From: Microbispora rosea
GTDB taxonomy: Bacteria; Actinomycetota; Actinomycetes; Streptosporangiales; Streptosporangiaceae
Assembly: GCF_900156315.1 (NCBI RefSeq)
Contig: NZ_FTNI01000025.1
Span: 62,001-126,000, forward strand
Length of the DNA stretch: 64,000 bases
Reading direction: 5' to 3'
The notes under the pieces were generated by a model. The model worked only from the letters and a program-made list of their open reading frames with translations. It was not told the DNA's origin and ran no database searches. How positions within the stretch are numbered: the stretch's first letter is position 1; every line of letters starts with the position of its first letter. Shown piece after piece: positions 1 through 9,058 of the stretch. Both the position numbers and the translations under genes were made by a program.

Positions 1-53
1 CGCCCTCCGCGTCCGGCAGCCCCCTGACAGGCAAGCAAAGGTGGAGGAACGGC

Positions 54-845
54 ATGGACAGCCACGACGGCGCCCGCCCGCGGATCGGAGCCCACGTCGA
101 CCAGGACGACCCGCTGGCGCACGCGGCGGCCCGCGACGCCGACGTGGTGCAGTTCTTCCTCGGCGACCCCCAGGGGTGGAAGGGGCCCGTGACACCCGCC
201 ACCGCCGACGCCCTGCGCGCCTCGGACGTGGACGTCTACGTGCACGCGCCGTACGTCATCAACGTGGCCACCGCGAACAACCGCATCCGCATCCCGAGCC
301 GCAAGCTGCTCGACTCGCATCTCAAGGCGGCGGCGGCCATCGGCGCCAAGGGCCTGATCGTCCACGGCGGGCACGTCAACGCGGGCGACGACCCGCAGAC
401 CGGCTTCGACAACTGGCGCAAGGTCTTCGAGCGCACCGAGTGCCCGATCCCCGTGCTGATCGAGAACACGGCCGGCGGCGGCAACGCGATGGCGCGCAAG
501 CTGGAGCGCATCGCCCGGCTGTGGGACGCGGTGACGTCGGGGGCGCCTGACCCCTCGGTCGTCGGCTTCTGCCTGGACACCTGTCACTTCCACGCGGGCG
601 GCGAGGAACTACTCGGCCTCGTGGAGCGGGTGAAGGCGATCACCAGCCGCATCGACCTCGTCCACTGCAACGACTCACGGGACGCGTTCGACTCCGGGGC
701 CGACCGCCACGCCAACCTCGGCAGCGGCCAGATCGACCCCGAGCTGATCCTGGAGGTCTGCCGGGCGGCAGGCGCGCCGATCGTGGTGGAGACGCCGTTC
801 GAGGGCCAGGCCGACGACATCGCGTTCCTGCGAAAGCACCTGTAG
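54..845 (+). CDS. nfo: Endonuclease IV-like (AP endonuclease family 2) protein
   Basis: 263-residue TIM-barrel protein of the deoxyribonuclease IV family, which cleaves DNA 5' to abasic sites with a trinuclear zinc centre. Family metal-binding stretches are visible in order: VHGGHVNAG (about 101-109), LIENTAGGG (about 136-144), CLDTCHFHAGG (about 173-183), HCNDSRDAFDSGADRH (about 204-219) and a late VETPFEG (about 246-252). The length is slightly below the usual 280. The ATG follows GGAGGAAC at a normal distance. The first 27 bases of the window read as codons ending in TGA and may be the tail of an upstream gene. Function is inferred from the family; a sugar isomerase-like barrel is the alternative. 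Confidence 0.88.
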   Translation: MDSHDGARPRIGAHVDQDDPLAHAAARDADVVQFFLGDPQGWKGPVTPATADALRASDVDVYVHAPYVINVATANNRIRIPSRKLLDSHLKAAAAIGAKGLIVHGGHVNAGDDPQTGFDNWRKVFERTECPIPVLIENTAGGGNAMARKLERIARLWDAVTSGAPDPSVVGFCLDTCHFHAGGEELLGLVERVKAITSRIDLVHCNDSRDAFDSGADRHANLGSGQIDPELILEVCRAAGAPIVVETPFEGQADDIAFLRKHL

Positions 846-888
846 ACGCTCGTCCACACCCTGTGGATAACTCTGCGGATTGAAACCA
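846..888. other. Inverted pair of DnaA-box-like sites
   Basis: The short gap between the convergent endonuclease and mannosyltransferase genes holds GTCCACAC (852-859) facing TGTGGATAA (862-870). The second is a perfect DnaA box in reverse orientation. The site is 35 kb from oriC. Whether DnaA binds here is inference. Confidence 0.45.
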
Positions 889-2124
889 TCAGGAAGCGGG
901 TACGACCGCCTGAAGGCCCCGCTCGTCCCTCACCCTCCCGGGCCTGCGCGTGGCACGCCACAGCTGCACGTACGACGTGACGGCCGCGGCGAGGAAGACG
1001 AGGTTGCGCAGGACCAGCACGAGCGTTCCCGGCAGGGCGCCCCGCCAGCTGTAGTCCAGTTCCACCCAGGGGTACATGATGCCCGTCAGCAGGGCGGCGA
1101 CCATGACGAGCAGTGCGGCCGGGCGCTGCGTTGGGCCCGGCCGGTCGCGCCGCACCGACAGGATGACGGCGGCGATGCCGATCACCCACACGAGATACTG
1201 CGGTGACAGCACCCGGCTGGTGGCGACCAGGAAGAGCACGGTGGTGAGGGCCGCGTCGTAGTACGACCGCGGGCTGGGGGCCGCGCGCAGCCACCACAGG
1301 CCGATCAGCGCCAGCGCCAGGGGCGTGGCGACCAGGCTCAGCGTCGTCGCGACGCCCACACCGCCGCCGACGGCCTCCATCGCGCCGTGCCGGTAGGTGG
1401 TGTAGCCGTCCCACCAGCCGAGGGCCCGGGCGAGCGCGAACGGCGTGGCGGCCAGCGACTCGATCTGCAGCCCCCGCTTCTCCTGCGCGGTCAGGAAGTC
1501 CAGCGCGTGCGGCATGAGCAGGGCGGCCACGCCGCACCCCGCGACCGCGACGACGAGCGTGAGCCCCGACGCGGTCAGCAGTTCGCGCCACCGCCGCAGG
1601 CCGGCGAGCAGCGCGACCGGCCAGACCTTCACGAGGAGCCCGACACCGATGAGCGACCCGCGCACCGCCGGGTTGGCCGACGCCGTCAGCGCGAGCACCG
1701 CCACGAGCGTGACCATGAGGTCATAGCGGGAGACGAGCACCGGGCCGAGCAGAGCCGCGCCCACGGTCCACGCCCACGGGCCCGTGCGGCCCCCGCCGCG
1801 CCGCGAGTTCGAGAACCGCCACAACAGGAGCAGGATCACGAGGTCGCACAGCGCCGCCAGCAGGAAGAAGGCGACGTGATAGCCCAGCGGCAGCAGGCGG
1901 GGGGCGAGCAGCGGCACCGCCGCGAACGGCGGATACTGCCACTTCTCGTCACCCGCCGGGAACTCCCCCTCCATCAGGATCTCGGACCAGCGACGATAGA
2001 GGGTGACGTCGTTCCTGAACGCCTCGCCATGCCCGGTCGGGATGGTCTGGGTCGCGACGAGGAGGAGCACCCCCCTGGTCGCGGCCCACACCAGCAGCAG
2101 GAGCCATGGTGGCCTCCGGCGCAT
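889..2124 (-). CDS. GT87-type membrane mannosyltransferase
   Basis: About 411 residues with roughly ten hydrophobic segments. It matches the GT87 (DUF2029) family of polyprenyl-phosphate-mannose-dependent alpha-mannosyltransferases, which act on the outer face of the membrane in lipoglycan synthesis. Visible features are the YPPFA motif after the first extracellular loop (WQYPPFAAVP), an SRYDLM segment and the late LSPQYLVWV motif typical of the family. I chose the ATG at 2124 because GGGGGA lies 6 bases upstream; an in-frame start at 2157 would add 11 residues. A second GT87 gene lies directly upstream on the same strand, so the two are probably co-transcribed. Substrate is not determinable from sequence. 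Confidence 0.8.
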   Translation of the reverse strand: MRRRPPWLLLLVWAATRGVLLLVATQTIPTGHGEAFRNDVTLYRRWSEILMEGEFPAGDEKWQYPPFAAVPLLAPRLLPLGYHVAFFLLAALCDLVILLLLWRFSNSRRGGGRTGPWAWTVGAALLGPVLVSRYDLMVTLVAVLALTASANPAVRGSLIGVGLLVKVWPVALLAGLRRWRELLTASGLTLVVAVAGCGVAALLMPHALDFLTAQEKRGLQIESLAATPFALARALGWWDGYTTYRHGAMEAVGGGVGVATTLSLVATPLALALIGLWWLRAAPSPRSYYDAALTTVLFLVATSRVLSPQYLVWVIGIAAVILSVRRDRPGPTQRPAALLVMVAALLTGIMYPWVELDYSWRGALPGTLVLVLRNLVFLAAAVTSYVQLWRATRRPGRVRDERGLQAVVPAS

Positions 2125-2238
2125 CGTGTCTCCCCCGTTCGTCGCGCAGACTCTCACGCGACGCTACGCGATGCCTCCGCTCGGACGGCTCAGGGCCGCG
2201 CCGCGACGGGCGCGAAATCCGATGTAACTTTCACGGGT

Positions 2239-3627
2239 TCACGCCGTCTCCGGCTCCTGCCGCACGCCTCGCGCAAGGAGCGAACGGCGCAGCACGAGAC
2301 GGTCCTCGGCGTGGTCGAACACCCCGCCCGACGGGTCGTCGGCCTCCCTCTGGCGTACGACGTCGTGCTCGGGCCGCAGGATGTCGCGCACGACGAGCGC
2401 CATGAGGATGACGATGGTCAGCGCCCTGGCCCAGACCGACAGGAAGTAGGGGTCGTCGCCGATGCCCTCCCCGGCGTGGTCGGGATACTGGCTGACCAGG
2501 TAGAGCCAGATCGAGAAGAAGTACCAGCACTCGGCGACCTGCCAGGCGGCCAGCGCCCCCCACCTCGGCCTGGCCAGCACCGCGAACGGCACCAGCCACA
2601 GGACGTACTGCGGCGACCAGACCTTGTTGGTGATCATGAAGGCGGCCAGGGCGAGGAAGCACAGCTGCATCAGGCGCGGGCGGCGCGGCGCGGCCAGCGC
2701 CAGCACGGCGACGCCCAGCAGGAGCACCGCCAGCGCGACCATGGCCATGGTGTTCAGCTTCTCGGCGTCGCCGAGAAGCGCCAGGAAACCGGGCCTTTCC
2801 ATGCCGAACCACTGGGTCTTCTGGAAGAAGAACCACAGCCCACCCCAGTCGGCGCCGCGCTCGCTGCTGAACGCGTAGAACTTCTCCCAGCCCTCGAAGT
2901 TCACCAGCATGATCGGCACGTTCACCAGCAGCCACGCGGCCGCGGCCCCGGCGACCGTCTTGAGGAACGGCACCCACTTCGCCGTACGCACCGTGAGCAG
3001 GAACAACGCGCCGAAGAACATCAGCGGGTAGAACTTCGTGGCGACGGCGAGGGCCAGCAGCACGCCCGCGAGCCACGGCCGGTTGCGGGCCCAGGCCAGC
3101 AGGCCACCGAGCGCGAGGGCGCCCGCGGCCAGGTCCCAGTTGATGTACGCGCAGAGGATGACGGCCGGGCCGACGGCGTACCAGAGCGCGTCCCAGCGAC
3201 GGGCCGGTCCGGCGAGCGCGGCCGTGAGCAGCACGCCCGCGACCAGCGCGATCCCCATCAGGATCACGGTGACGTCGTAGAACACGACCCCGTCGCCGCT
3301 CGCGAGCCGGCGGGCGAACTCCATGATCCCGCCGATGCCCACCGGGTATTCGACCGGGTAGTCGACGTACGGGACCTTGCCCTCGTTGAGCTTCTCGGCC
3401 CAGAACAGCGGATAGATGTCGGTGTAGCAGAAGTTCGTGAACTGCCCGACACCGCCGTTCCATGCTCCGCCGAACCGGCAGGGATATTTCCACAGGTATG
3501 CGAGAACGGCGCCGAGCCCCGCGAGAAGCCCGAGAGGCAGGTACGGCATCGCCCGCGCGGCGACCCTGAGCAACGGGGCGAAGGCGTTCGTGATCCGGGT
3601 CGTCATGCTCGGTATTGCACCATTCAA
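2239..3627 (-). CDS. GT87-type membrane mannosyltransferase (second copy)
   Basis: 462 residues with about ten membrane spans and the GT87 hallmarks: YPVEYPVG in the first loop, a central INWDL motif, ATKFYPL and WSPQYVLWLVP near the C-terminus. It is only distantly similar to the neighbour at 889-2124, so they are paralogues rather than a recent duplication. The C-terminus carries a charged cytoplasmic tail of about 45 residues rich in Asp, Glu and Arg. The ATG at 3627 has GAGG six bases upstream; an alternative ATG at 3606 lacks a clear ribosome site. Predicted role is transfer of mannose from a lipid carrier during envelope glycan assembly (family inference). Confidence 0.8.
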   Translation of the reverse strand: MNGAIPSMTTRITNAFAPLLRVAARAMPYLPLGLLAGLGAVLAYLWKYPCRFGGAWNGGVGQFTNFCYTDIYPLFWAEKLNEGKVPYVDYPVEYPVGIGGIMEFARRLASGDGVVFYDVTVILMGIALVAGVLLTAALAGPARRWDALWYAVGPAVILCAYINWDLAAGALALGGLLAWARNRPWLAGVLLALAVATKFYPLMFFGALFLLTVRTAKWVPFLKTVAGAAAAWLLVNVPIMLVNFEGWEKFYAFSSERGADWGGLWFFFQKTQWFGMERPGFLALLGDAEKLNTMAMVALAVLLLGVAVLALAAPRRPRLMQLCFLALAAFMITNKVWSPQYVLWLVPFAVLARPRWGALAAWQVAECWYFFSIWLYLVSQYPDHAGEGIGDDPYFLSVWARALTIVILMALVVRDILRPEHDVVRQREADDPSGGVFDHAEDRLVLRRSLLARGVRQEPETA

Positions 3628-3655
3628 CGCCTCGGCTTGGCGACTCCGCGCACCG

Positions 3656-3691
3656 GAAGGGCCCGCGGCGGGAGTCGCCGCGGGCCCCTTC
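3656..3691 (-). terminator. Hairpin terminator downstream of the penicillin-binding protein gene
   Basis: GAAGGGCCCGCGGCG pairs with CGCCGCGGGCCCCTTC around a five-base loop, with one bulged C. It lies just past the stop of the gene at 3710-6658 and before the next gene on the same strand. No T-run follows. Confidence 0.7.
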
Positions 3692-3709
3692 GGGACGCCG
3701 GATCGTGGA

Positions 3710-6658
3710 TCAGGCGCCGGTGCCGTCTCTGCCGTTTCCCGAACCGGTCGGCATGGCGGCCGGGGCCTGGTTGATGTTCAACGGGACGTCGCCGCCCCCG
3801 GGGCCGCCGTCCTGACCGCCCGTGCCCTGGTCGTCGCCGAGGCCGTCGCCGCTGTCACACCCCGGGCCGCCGTCGAAGCAGCTGCCGTCGTCGGGGAAGT
3901 CCGTCGGGAAGTCCGTCGGGAACCCGGCGTCGTCCGGCTCCGGGCTGGGCGACGGCGTCGGGCTCGGCACGATGTTCTCCGGACTGCCCAGTCCGGCCTT
4001 CTGCGGGAACTGCTCGACCGGCTTGCCCGCGAGCGCATCCATCATGAACGTCCGCCAGATCGTGGTCGGCGGGCCGGCGCCCTCGAAGCCCAGGGACACC
4101 TCATGCGGCCGGGTGTAAGGGGTGTTGGGGCCGTACTTCTTGCTCTCCTTGCCGCCGGGGGTAACCGGGCAGTTGGAGTAGATCGGCTCCACGATCTTGC
4201 CGCTCTTGGTCAGGCACTGCTCGCGGTACATGCCGACCGCGACCGACAACTGCGGGGTGAAGCCGACGAACCAGGCTTCCTTCTCGTCGTTGTTCGTGCC
4301 GGTCTTGCCCGCGGCGGGGCGGCCGATGCCCTTGCCCATCGCCGTACCCGTCTTGAGGACCTCCTCCATGGCCGCCACAGAGTCCGCCGCCGCCTCCGGC
4401 GTGATCACCTGCCTGATGTCCCGCCGCTCGGCGATAACGACCGCCTTGTCCTTCCGGACCTCCTTGACGACGTGGTAGTCGACGTGCTTGCCCTCGTTGG
4501 CGAAGATCGAATATCCGGCGGCCTGCTCGACCGGAGTGACCAGGGCGCTACCGATGGAGAACTGGTACTGGTGCTCCTTGACGTCGTCCTCCAGCCGGGT
4601 CTTGTCGAGCCCGGCGTCCTCCGCGATCTGCTTCACCGCGCTGAGCTGCCCGATCGTGCCGTTCTCCTCGTCCAGCTTGTACGCCATCGAGGCGAAGGCC
4701 GTGTTGATCGAGTGCGAGGTCGCATAGATGGCGTTGATGGCGGCGGGCACCGAGTGGCCGTTGGTGATTCCGCCCTTCGCCTGACCCGGCAATTCCTTGG
4801 GCACGGTCTGGTTGCCGGGCAGCCAGCTGTTCAGGCTGTAGCCGGCATCCAGCCAGGCGGCCAGCACGTACGGCTTGAACGCTGAGGCGGCCTGCTTCTT
4901 CGAGTCGAACGGCTCGTTCCAGGGATCCTTGACGTAGTCGTTGCCGCCATAGAACGCGAGCACGCGCCCTGTCTTGGGATCCACGGCGGCCAGGCCGGCG
5001 TGGAACTCCTTCGACATGGTGGAGGTGGTCGCGGTCACCGCCTTCTTGGCGGCCTGCATGAGCTTCTTGTCGAAGGTAGAAATGATCTTGTAGCCGCCGC
5101 TCCTGACCTGGTCGGGCGACAGGTTCATCCGGGTCTTCAGCTCCTGCAGCACCTGGACGATCATGTAACCCCTGAGGCCGCCGTACTCGTCTCTGGTGTT
5201 CGCCGGGACGGTCTTGGGGAACTTGGCCGTGCTCGGCAGCTTGCCGTACTTGGCCGGGTCGAGCTTCGCCATGGCGTTGACGACGTCCTTGAACCGGCTC
5301 TGCAGCCGTGGGGAGTCGGCGTCCAGGGCGGGCGTCTGGATGCGCGCGGCGAGATAGGCGCCCTGCTCCGGGGTGAGCTGTTCGACGTGCTTCTTGAAGT
5401 ACGCCTGCGCGGCGGCCTCGATGCCGTACGCACGGCCGAAGGGCACCGTGTTGAGGTACTGCAGAAGGATCTGGTCCTTGGTCATCGACTTGTCGAGCTT
5501 GACCGAGACGAAGATCTCCTTGATCTTTCGCTTGATCGACACTTCCTGGCTGAGGCCGTCGTAGTAGTTGCGGGCCATCTGCTGGGTGATGGTCGAGGCG
5601 CCCTGGAGCTGCTGCCCGGTCGCCGTCATGTAGACCGACCGGATCATGCCGGGGATCGAGATGCCGCTGTCGTCGCGGAAGGTGTCGTTCTCGATCGCGA
5701 TGACGGCGTCCTGGACGTGCCTCGGCACCTTGTTGATGTTGTCCAGGATGACGCGCGGGGTGCCCACCTTGCCGATCAGCGTCTTGCCGTCGTTGTAGTA
5801 GATGGCACTGCCCTGCGCCACGGCCTCCGCCTGCGTCGCCGCGGGCAGCGGGGTGTTGGCGTAGGCCACCGCGATCATGCCGAAGGTGCCGGCGGCCAGC
5901 ACGGTGAAGGCCGCCACCAGGATCTTCCAGCTCGGGACGAAGCGCCTCCAGCCCGTACGGCGCGGCCTCTCGTCGTCCTCGTCGAAGTCGTCGAAGTCGC
6001 CCGGATCCCGGGGGCCGCGCCCGCCGGGCCCACCCGGGCCCCCTGGACCCCCCGGGCCTCCGGGGCCGCCGGGACCGTGGCCGCCCCGGCCCGAGGGCCT
6101 GCGGCGGCGGCCGCCGGTCTGCATCGCTTCGGTGCTCTGCCCGTCCCCTCGGGCGTCGCGGGGGAAGCCGCCCGTCGGCATGCCCAGCGCCTGGGTGCGC
6201 TCGTCCCCGCCGGGAACGCCGGGAACGCCGGGAACGCCGGGACGGCCGGGACCCGCGGGGCCGCCGGGACCGGCCGCGTAGCGCGGGTCACGGCCCGCCG
6301 GCGGGCGTCCGCCGCTCACCGGTCCCCGGGCGCCCTGCTGCCCCCGGACCGGCCTCTGCGGCGGGCCCTGCTCCGGTCTCTGTTCCGGCCTAGGGGGCAC
6401 CGCGTTCATGGCCGCCGTGTCCTCGAAGGCGGCCGCCTCACGGCGGTGGTGCTCGGGTGCGGCCGGCCGGGCGGCCCGAGGCGGTTGCGGGGCCGGTCCC
6501 CTGCCGGGCTGTCGCGGCGGGGCGGGCTCGCCGTACTCGTCGTACTCGTCGGATTCCCGGGGCGAGCGACGACGGCGCCCAGGGCGGGATGATCCACCGG
6601 AGCCCGAGGCGTCCTCGGGACGGCCGGTCGGCTCCGGTCCATAGCTGCTGTAAGTCAC
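3710..6658 (-). CDS. Class A penicillin-binding protein (transglycosylase/transpeptidase)
   Basis: 982-residue bifunctional peptidoglycan synthase. Order of parts: a cytoplasmic disordered segment (1-240) rich in Pro, Gly and Arg, including collagen-like Gly-Gly-Pro runs near 180-200; one transmembrane helix (about 241-268); a GT51 transglycosylase domain with IENDTF and GASTITQQMARNYY (about 349-362); and a transpeptidase domain with SAFK (about 591), SIN (about 651) and KTGTNN (about 785). The C-terminal tail of about 90 residues is Pro/Asp/Gly-rich with repeated DFPTD units. The GTG start follows GAGGACGC. The gene stands alone with its own terminator. The 240-residue basic N-terminus is long even for actinomycete PBP1 proteins and may bind partner proteins (inference). 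Confidence 0.95.
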   Translation of the reverse strand: MTYSSYGPEPTGRPEDASGSGGSSRPGRRRRSPRESDEYDEYGEPAPPRQPGRGPAPQPPRAARPAAPEHHRREAAAFEDTAAMNAVPPRPEQRPEQGPPQRPVRGQQGARGPVSGGRPPAGRDPRYAAGPGGPAGPGRPGVPGVPGVPGGDERTQALGMPTGGFPRDARGDGQSTEAMQTGGRRRRPSGRGGHGPGGPGGPGGPGGPGGPGGRGPRDPGDFDDFDEDDERPRRTGWRRFVPSWKILVAAFTVLAAGTFGMIAVAYANTPLPAATQAEAVAQGSAIYYNDGKTLIGKVGTPRVILDNINKVPRHVQDAVIAIENDTFRDDSGISIPGMIRSVYMTATGQQLQGASTITQQMARNYYDGLSQEVSIKRKIKEIFVSVKLDKSMTKDQILLQYLNTVPFGRAYGIEAAAQAYFKKHVEQLTPEQGAYLAARIQTPALDADSPRLQSRFKDVVNAMAKLDPAKYGKLPSTAKFPKTVPANTRDEYGGLRGYMIVQVLQELKTRMNLSPDQVRSGGYKIISTFDKKLMQAAKKAVTATTSTMSKEFHAGLAAVDPKTGRVLAFYGGNDYVKDPWNEPFDSKKQAASAFKPYVLAAWLDAGYSLNSWLPGNQTVPKELPGQAKGGITNGHSVPAAINAIYATSHSINTAFASMAYKLDEENGTIGQLSAVKQIAEDAGLDKTRLEDDVKEHQYQFSIGSALVTPVEQAAGYSIFANEGKHVDYHVVKEVRKDKAVVIAERRDIRQVITPEAAADSVAAMEEVLKTGTAMGKGIGRPAAGKTGTNNDEKEAWFVGFTPQLSVAVGMYREQCLTKSGKIVEPIYSNCPVTPGGKESKKYGPNTPYTRPHEVSLGFEGAGPPTTIWRTFMMDALAGKPVEQFPQKAGLGSPENIVPSPTPSPSPEPDDAGFPTDFPTDFPDDGSCFDGGPGCDSGDGLGDDQGTGGQDGGPGGGDVPLNINQAPAAMPTGSGNGRDGTGA

Positions 6659-6739
6659 GCGTCCTCGTCAGATGGTTCGGGGAATTTGTCGACGTCGGCC
6701 GGCAGGCCGGCGGGCTGCCTCCTGGAGGTGGAGGTCGCC

Positions 6740-7123
6740 CTACAGGGAAGGGCCCGGGGGATCGGCTGTTCCGAGGACGAACGACACCGCCAGGTGGTTC
6801 CAGGAACAACCTTGGCAGACCTCCACCACGTAGACCCGGAATTCGCGGTATTCCCGGGCCATCGCGCTGAGCTCGGCCATCCCTTTTGCCTGGCCGGCCA
6901 CTCGTCCTAATTCATCCCCATATACGTATGTGACGTTGGTCACGTTCCTTCGTTCACATATGGGGCAGCTGCGAGCCGTCGGCTCTCCGTGGAACCGAGC
7001 CGCGCGCAGCAGGTAAGGGTGGGCGTCACACACGTCCCGCGCCCGCATGCGGCCGGAGCGGACTGACTGCACGGCCGCCCGCTTAGCGAGGCCGTAGTCC
7101 ACGACCGACCGCTGTGACCACAT
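6740..7123 (-). CDS. DUF5318 family protein
   Basis: 127 residues. I recognise the conserved actinobacterial DUF5318 pattern: MWSQRSVVDYGLAKRA at the start, DAHPYLLRAARFHG, then a CPIC pair (about 64-67) and a second CQGC pair (about 113-116), together suggesting a small zinc-ribbon. It ends with a hydrophobic VSFVLG segment. No function is established for the family. It is divergent from the padR-ino1 operon and shares a short intergenic region with it. The start is the ATG of MWSQRS, which is strongly conserved in the family. Confidence 0.85.
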   Translation of the reverse strand: MWSQRSVVDYGLAKRAAVQSVRSGRMRARDVCDAHPYLLRAARFHGEPTARSCPICERRNVTNVTYVYGDELGRVAGQAKGMAELSAMAREYREFRVYVVEVCQGCSWNHLAVSFVLGTADPPGPSL

Positions 7124-7171
7124 ACGGCCAGATTACGACCCTTTGCCAAATCTTGCCCAACCGTTGACCCG

Positions 7172-7200
7172 TTGCCATCTATGACACCCCGACGTATCCT
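7172..7200 (+). promoter_or_regulatory. Promoter of the padR-ino1 operon
   Basis: TTGCCA (7172-7177), a 17-base spacer and TATCCT (7195-7200) form a good housekeeping-sigma promoter. The predicted start site, about 7207, lies inside the inverted repeat at 7205-7223. Confidence 0.6.
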
Positions 7201-7204
7201 GCGG

Positions 7205-7223
7205 ATGTATCGAGTCGATACAT
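7205..7223. promoter_or_regulatory. PadR-type operator
   Basis: ATGTATCGA and TCGATACAT form a perfect 9-bp inverted repeat around one base. This fits the ATGT...ACAT dyad bound by PadR-family repressors. It overlaps the predicted transcription start and sits 25 bases before the padR start codon, so autorepression is likely (inference). Confidence 0.7.
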
Positions 7224-7248
7224 CGGTCGGACACAGGAGGTGGTTCCA

Positions 7249-7887
7249 GTGACGGGCTCTCGTGGAGGTGTGCTGGAGCTCGCCGTCCTGGGATCGCTGC
7301 ACGAAACGCCGTTGCACGGCTATGAGCTGCGCAAACGGCTCAACACGCTGCTCGGCATGTTCCGTGCGTTCTCCTACGGCTCGCTGTATCCCTGCCTCAG
7401 GGGTCTGCTCAACGAGGGCCTCATCGCCGAGGAGGAGCCTCCTGAGGACACGGTTCTCGGCCGCAGGTCGAAGATCGTCTACAAGATCACGGCGGAGGGC
7501 AAGGAGCGGTTGCAGGAGCTGCTCAGCCAGTCGGGCCCGTCCTCCTGGGAGGACGAAAGCTTCGGCATCCACTTCGCCTTCTTCCGCCACACGGAGGCGG
7601 AAGTGCGGCTCCGCATCCTGGAGGGCCGCCGCAGCCGCCTGGAAGAGCGCCTCGACCGCGTCCGTGAGGCTCTCGCCCGCACAAGAGAGCGGCTGGACAG
7701 CTACACGCTTGAGCTCCAGCGCCACGGGCTGGAGTCGGTCGAGCGCGAGGTCCGCTGGCTGAACGAGCTGATCGACTCGGAACGGCGGAGCCGTTCGGTT
7801 CCCGGCGAGGGGGATCACCCCCCGGATCCCGCGCAAGCCGTACAGGAAGAGACCCAGAGGGCGGACACGCCCGAGGCAGATAGGTAA
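7249..7887 (+). CDS. PadR family transcriptional regulator
   Basis: 212 residues. The N-terminal winged helix of PadR repressors is clear: [21 protein letters not shown], then [20 protein letters not shown] and a beta-wing ending [16 protein letters not shown]-terminal segment (about 115-180) rich in Arg, Glu and Leu is a predicted coiled coil that would dimerise. I place the start at the GTG at 7249 because AGGAGG (7235-7240) is eight bases upstream; the in-frame GTG at 7240 overlaps that ribosome site. The gene is followed after 13 bases by ino1, so it probably controls inositol synthesis as well as itself. The ligand is unknown. Confidence 0.9.
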   Translation: MTGSRGGVLELAVLGSLHETPLHGYELRKRLNTLLGMFRAFSYGSLYPCLRGLLNEGLIAEEEPPEDTVLGRRSKIVYKITAEGKERLQELLSQSGPSSWEDESFGIHFAFFRHTEAEVRLRILEGRRSRLEERLDRVREALARTRERLDSYTLELQRHGLESVEREVRWLNELIDSERRSRSVPGEGDHPPDPAQAVQEETQRADTPEADR

Positions 7888-7900
7888 AGGAGCGAGTGCT

Positions 7901-8980
7901 ATGGGTTCGGTGCGCGTAGCCATCGTCGGTGTGGGCAACTGCGCCTCATCGCTGGTGCAGGGCGTCCATTACTACAAGGACGCGGATCCGAGCAGCCGTG
8001 TGCCGGGCCTCATGCACGTGCGGTTCGGTGATTACCACGTCGGCGACGTGGAGTTCGTCGCGGCCTTCGACGTGGACGCCAAGAAGGTCGGCCGCGACTT
8101 GTCGGAGGCCATCGTCGCCTCCGAGAACAACACGATCAAGATCTGCGACGTGCCGCCGCTCGGCGTCACCGTGCAGCGCGGCCCGACCTTCGACGGGCTG
8201 GGCACGTACTACCGCGAGATCATCGAGGAGTCCGACGAGAAACCGGTCGACGTCGTGCAGGCGCTGAAGGACGCCCAGGTCGACGTCCTGGTGTCCTACC
8301 TGCCGGTGGGCTCGGAGGAGGCCGACCGCTTCTACGCGCAGTGCGCCATCGACGCGAAGGTGGCCTTCGTCAACGCGCTGCCGGTCTTCATCGCCTCCGA
8401 CCCCGAGTGGGCCGCGAAGTTCACCGAGGCCGGCGTCCCGATCGTGGGTGACGACATCAAGTCCCAGGTCGGCGCCACGATCACGCACCGGGTGCTGGCC
8501 AAGCTGTTCGAGGACCGCGGGGTCGAGCTGCTGCGCACCTACCAGCTCAACTTCGGCGGCAACATGGACTTCATGAACATGCTGGAGCGCACCCGTCTCC
8601 AGTCCAAGAAGATCTCCAAGACCCAGTCGGTCACGTCGCAGATCCCGCACGAGATGGCCAAGGCCGACGTCCACATCGGCCCGTCCGACCACGTGCCGTG
8701 GCTGGACGACCGCAAGTGGGCCTACGTCCGCCTCGAGGGCAGGTCGTTCGGCGACACCCCGCTCAACCTGGAGTACAAGCTCGAGGTCTGGGACTCGCCC
8801 AACTCCGCCGGCATCATCATCGACGCGGTCCGCGCCGCCAAGATCGCCCTCGACCGGGGCGTTGGCGGCCCGCTGCTGTCGCCCTCGTCCTACTTCATGA
8901 AGTCGCCGCCGGAGCAGTACTCCGACGACCACGCCCGCGAGGCCGTGGAGCAGTTCATCCGCGGCCAGCTCGAGCGCTGA
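7901..8980 (+). CDS. ino1: Myo-inositol-1-phosphate synthase
   Basis: 359 residues. It converts glucose 6-phosphate to 1L-myo-inositol 1-phosphate with catalytic NAD, the first step toward phosphatidylinositol, mycothiol and inositol lipids in actinobacteria. Evidence: an N-terminal Rossmann motif [13 protein letters not shown], the YLPVGSE and NALPVFIA segments, [11 protein letters not shown] (about 188), the [11 protein letters not shown] motif, and SPNSAG with a final FMKSPP. The length matches the actinobacterial short form. AAAGGAG precedes the ATG. It is the second gene of the padR operon. Confidence 0.97.
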   Translation: MGSVRVAIVGVGNCASSLVQGVHYYKDADPSSRVPGLMHVRFGDYHVGDVEFVAAFDVDAKKVGRDLSEAIVASENNTIKICDVPPLGVTVQRGPTFDGLGTYYREIIEESDEKPVDVVQALKDAQVDVLVSYLPVGSEEADRFYAQCAIDAKVAFVNALPVFIASDPEWAAKFTEAGVPIVGDDIKSQVGATITHRVLAKLFEDRGVELLRTYQLNFGGNMDFMNMLERTRLQSKKISKTQSVTSQIPHEMAKADVHIGPSDHVPWLDDRKWAYVRLEGRSFGDTPLNLEYKLEVWDSPNSAGIIIDAVRAAKIALDRGVGGPLLSPSSYFMKSPPEQYSDDHAREAVEQFIRGQLER

Positions 8981-9002
8981 CGTCCGTCGTTCACCGCGTG
9001 TC

Positions 9003-9034
9003 CCGCCCCGGTCCGATCGATCGGACCGGGGCGG
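9003..9034. terminator. Bidirectional hairpin between ino1 and idi
   Basis: A perfect 32-base palindrome centred on GATCGATC, with CCGCCCCGGTCC arms. It lies between the two convergent stop codons and can terminate transcription from both sides. No T-run is present. Confidence 0.75.
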
Positions 9035-9058
9035 TCGCATGTCCCCGCCCGCTACACC

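Noticed and set aside
5000..6592. 530-codon plus-strand ORF opposite the penicillin-binding protein
   Set aside because: It is antisense to a well-supported gene; high G+C produces long shadow frames.
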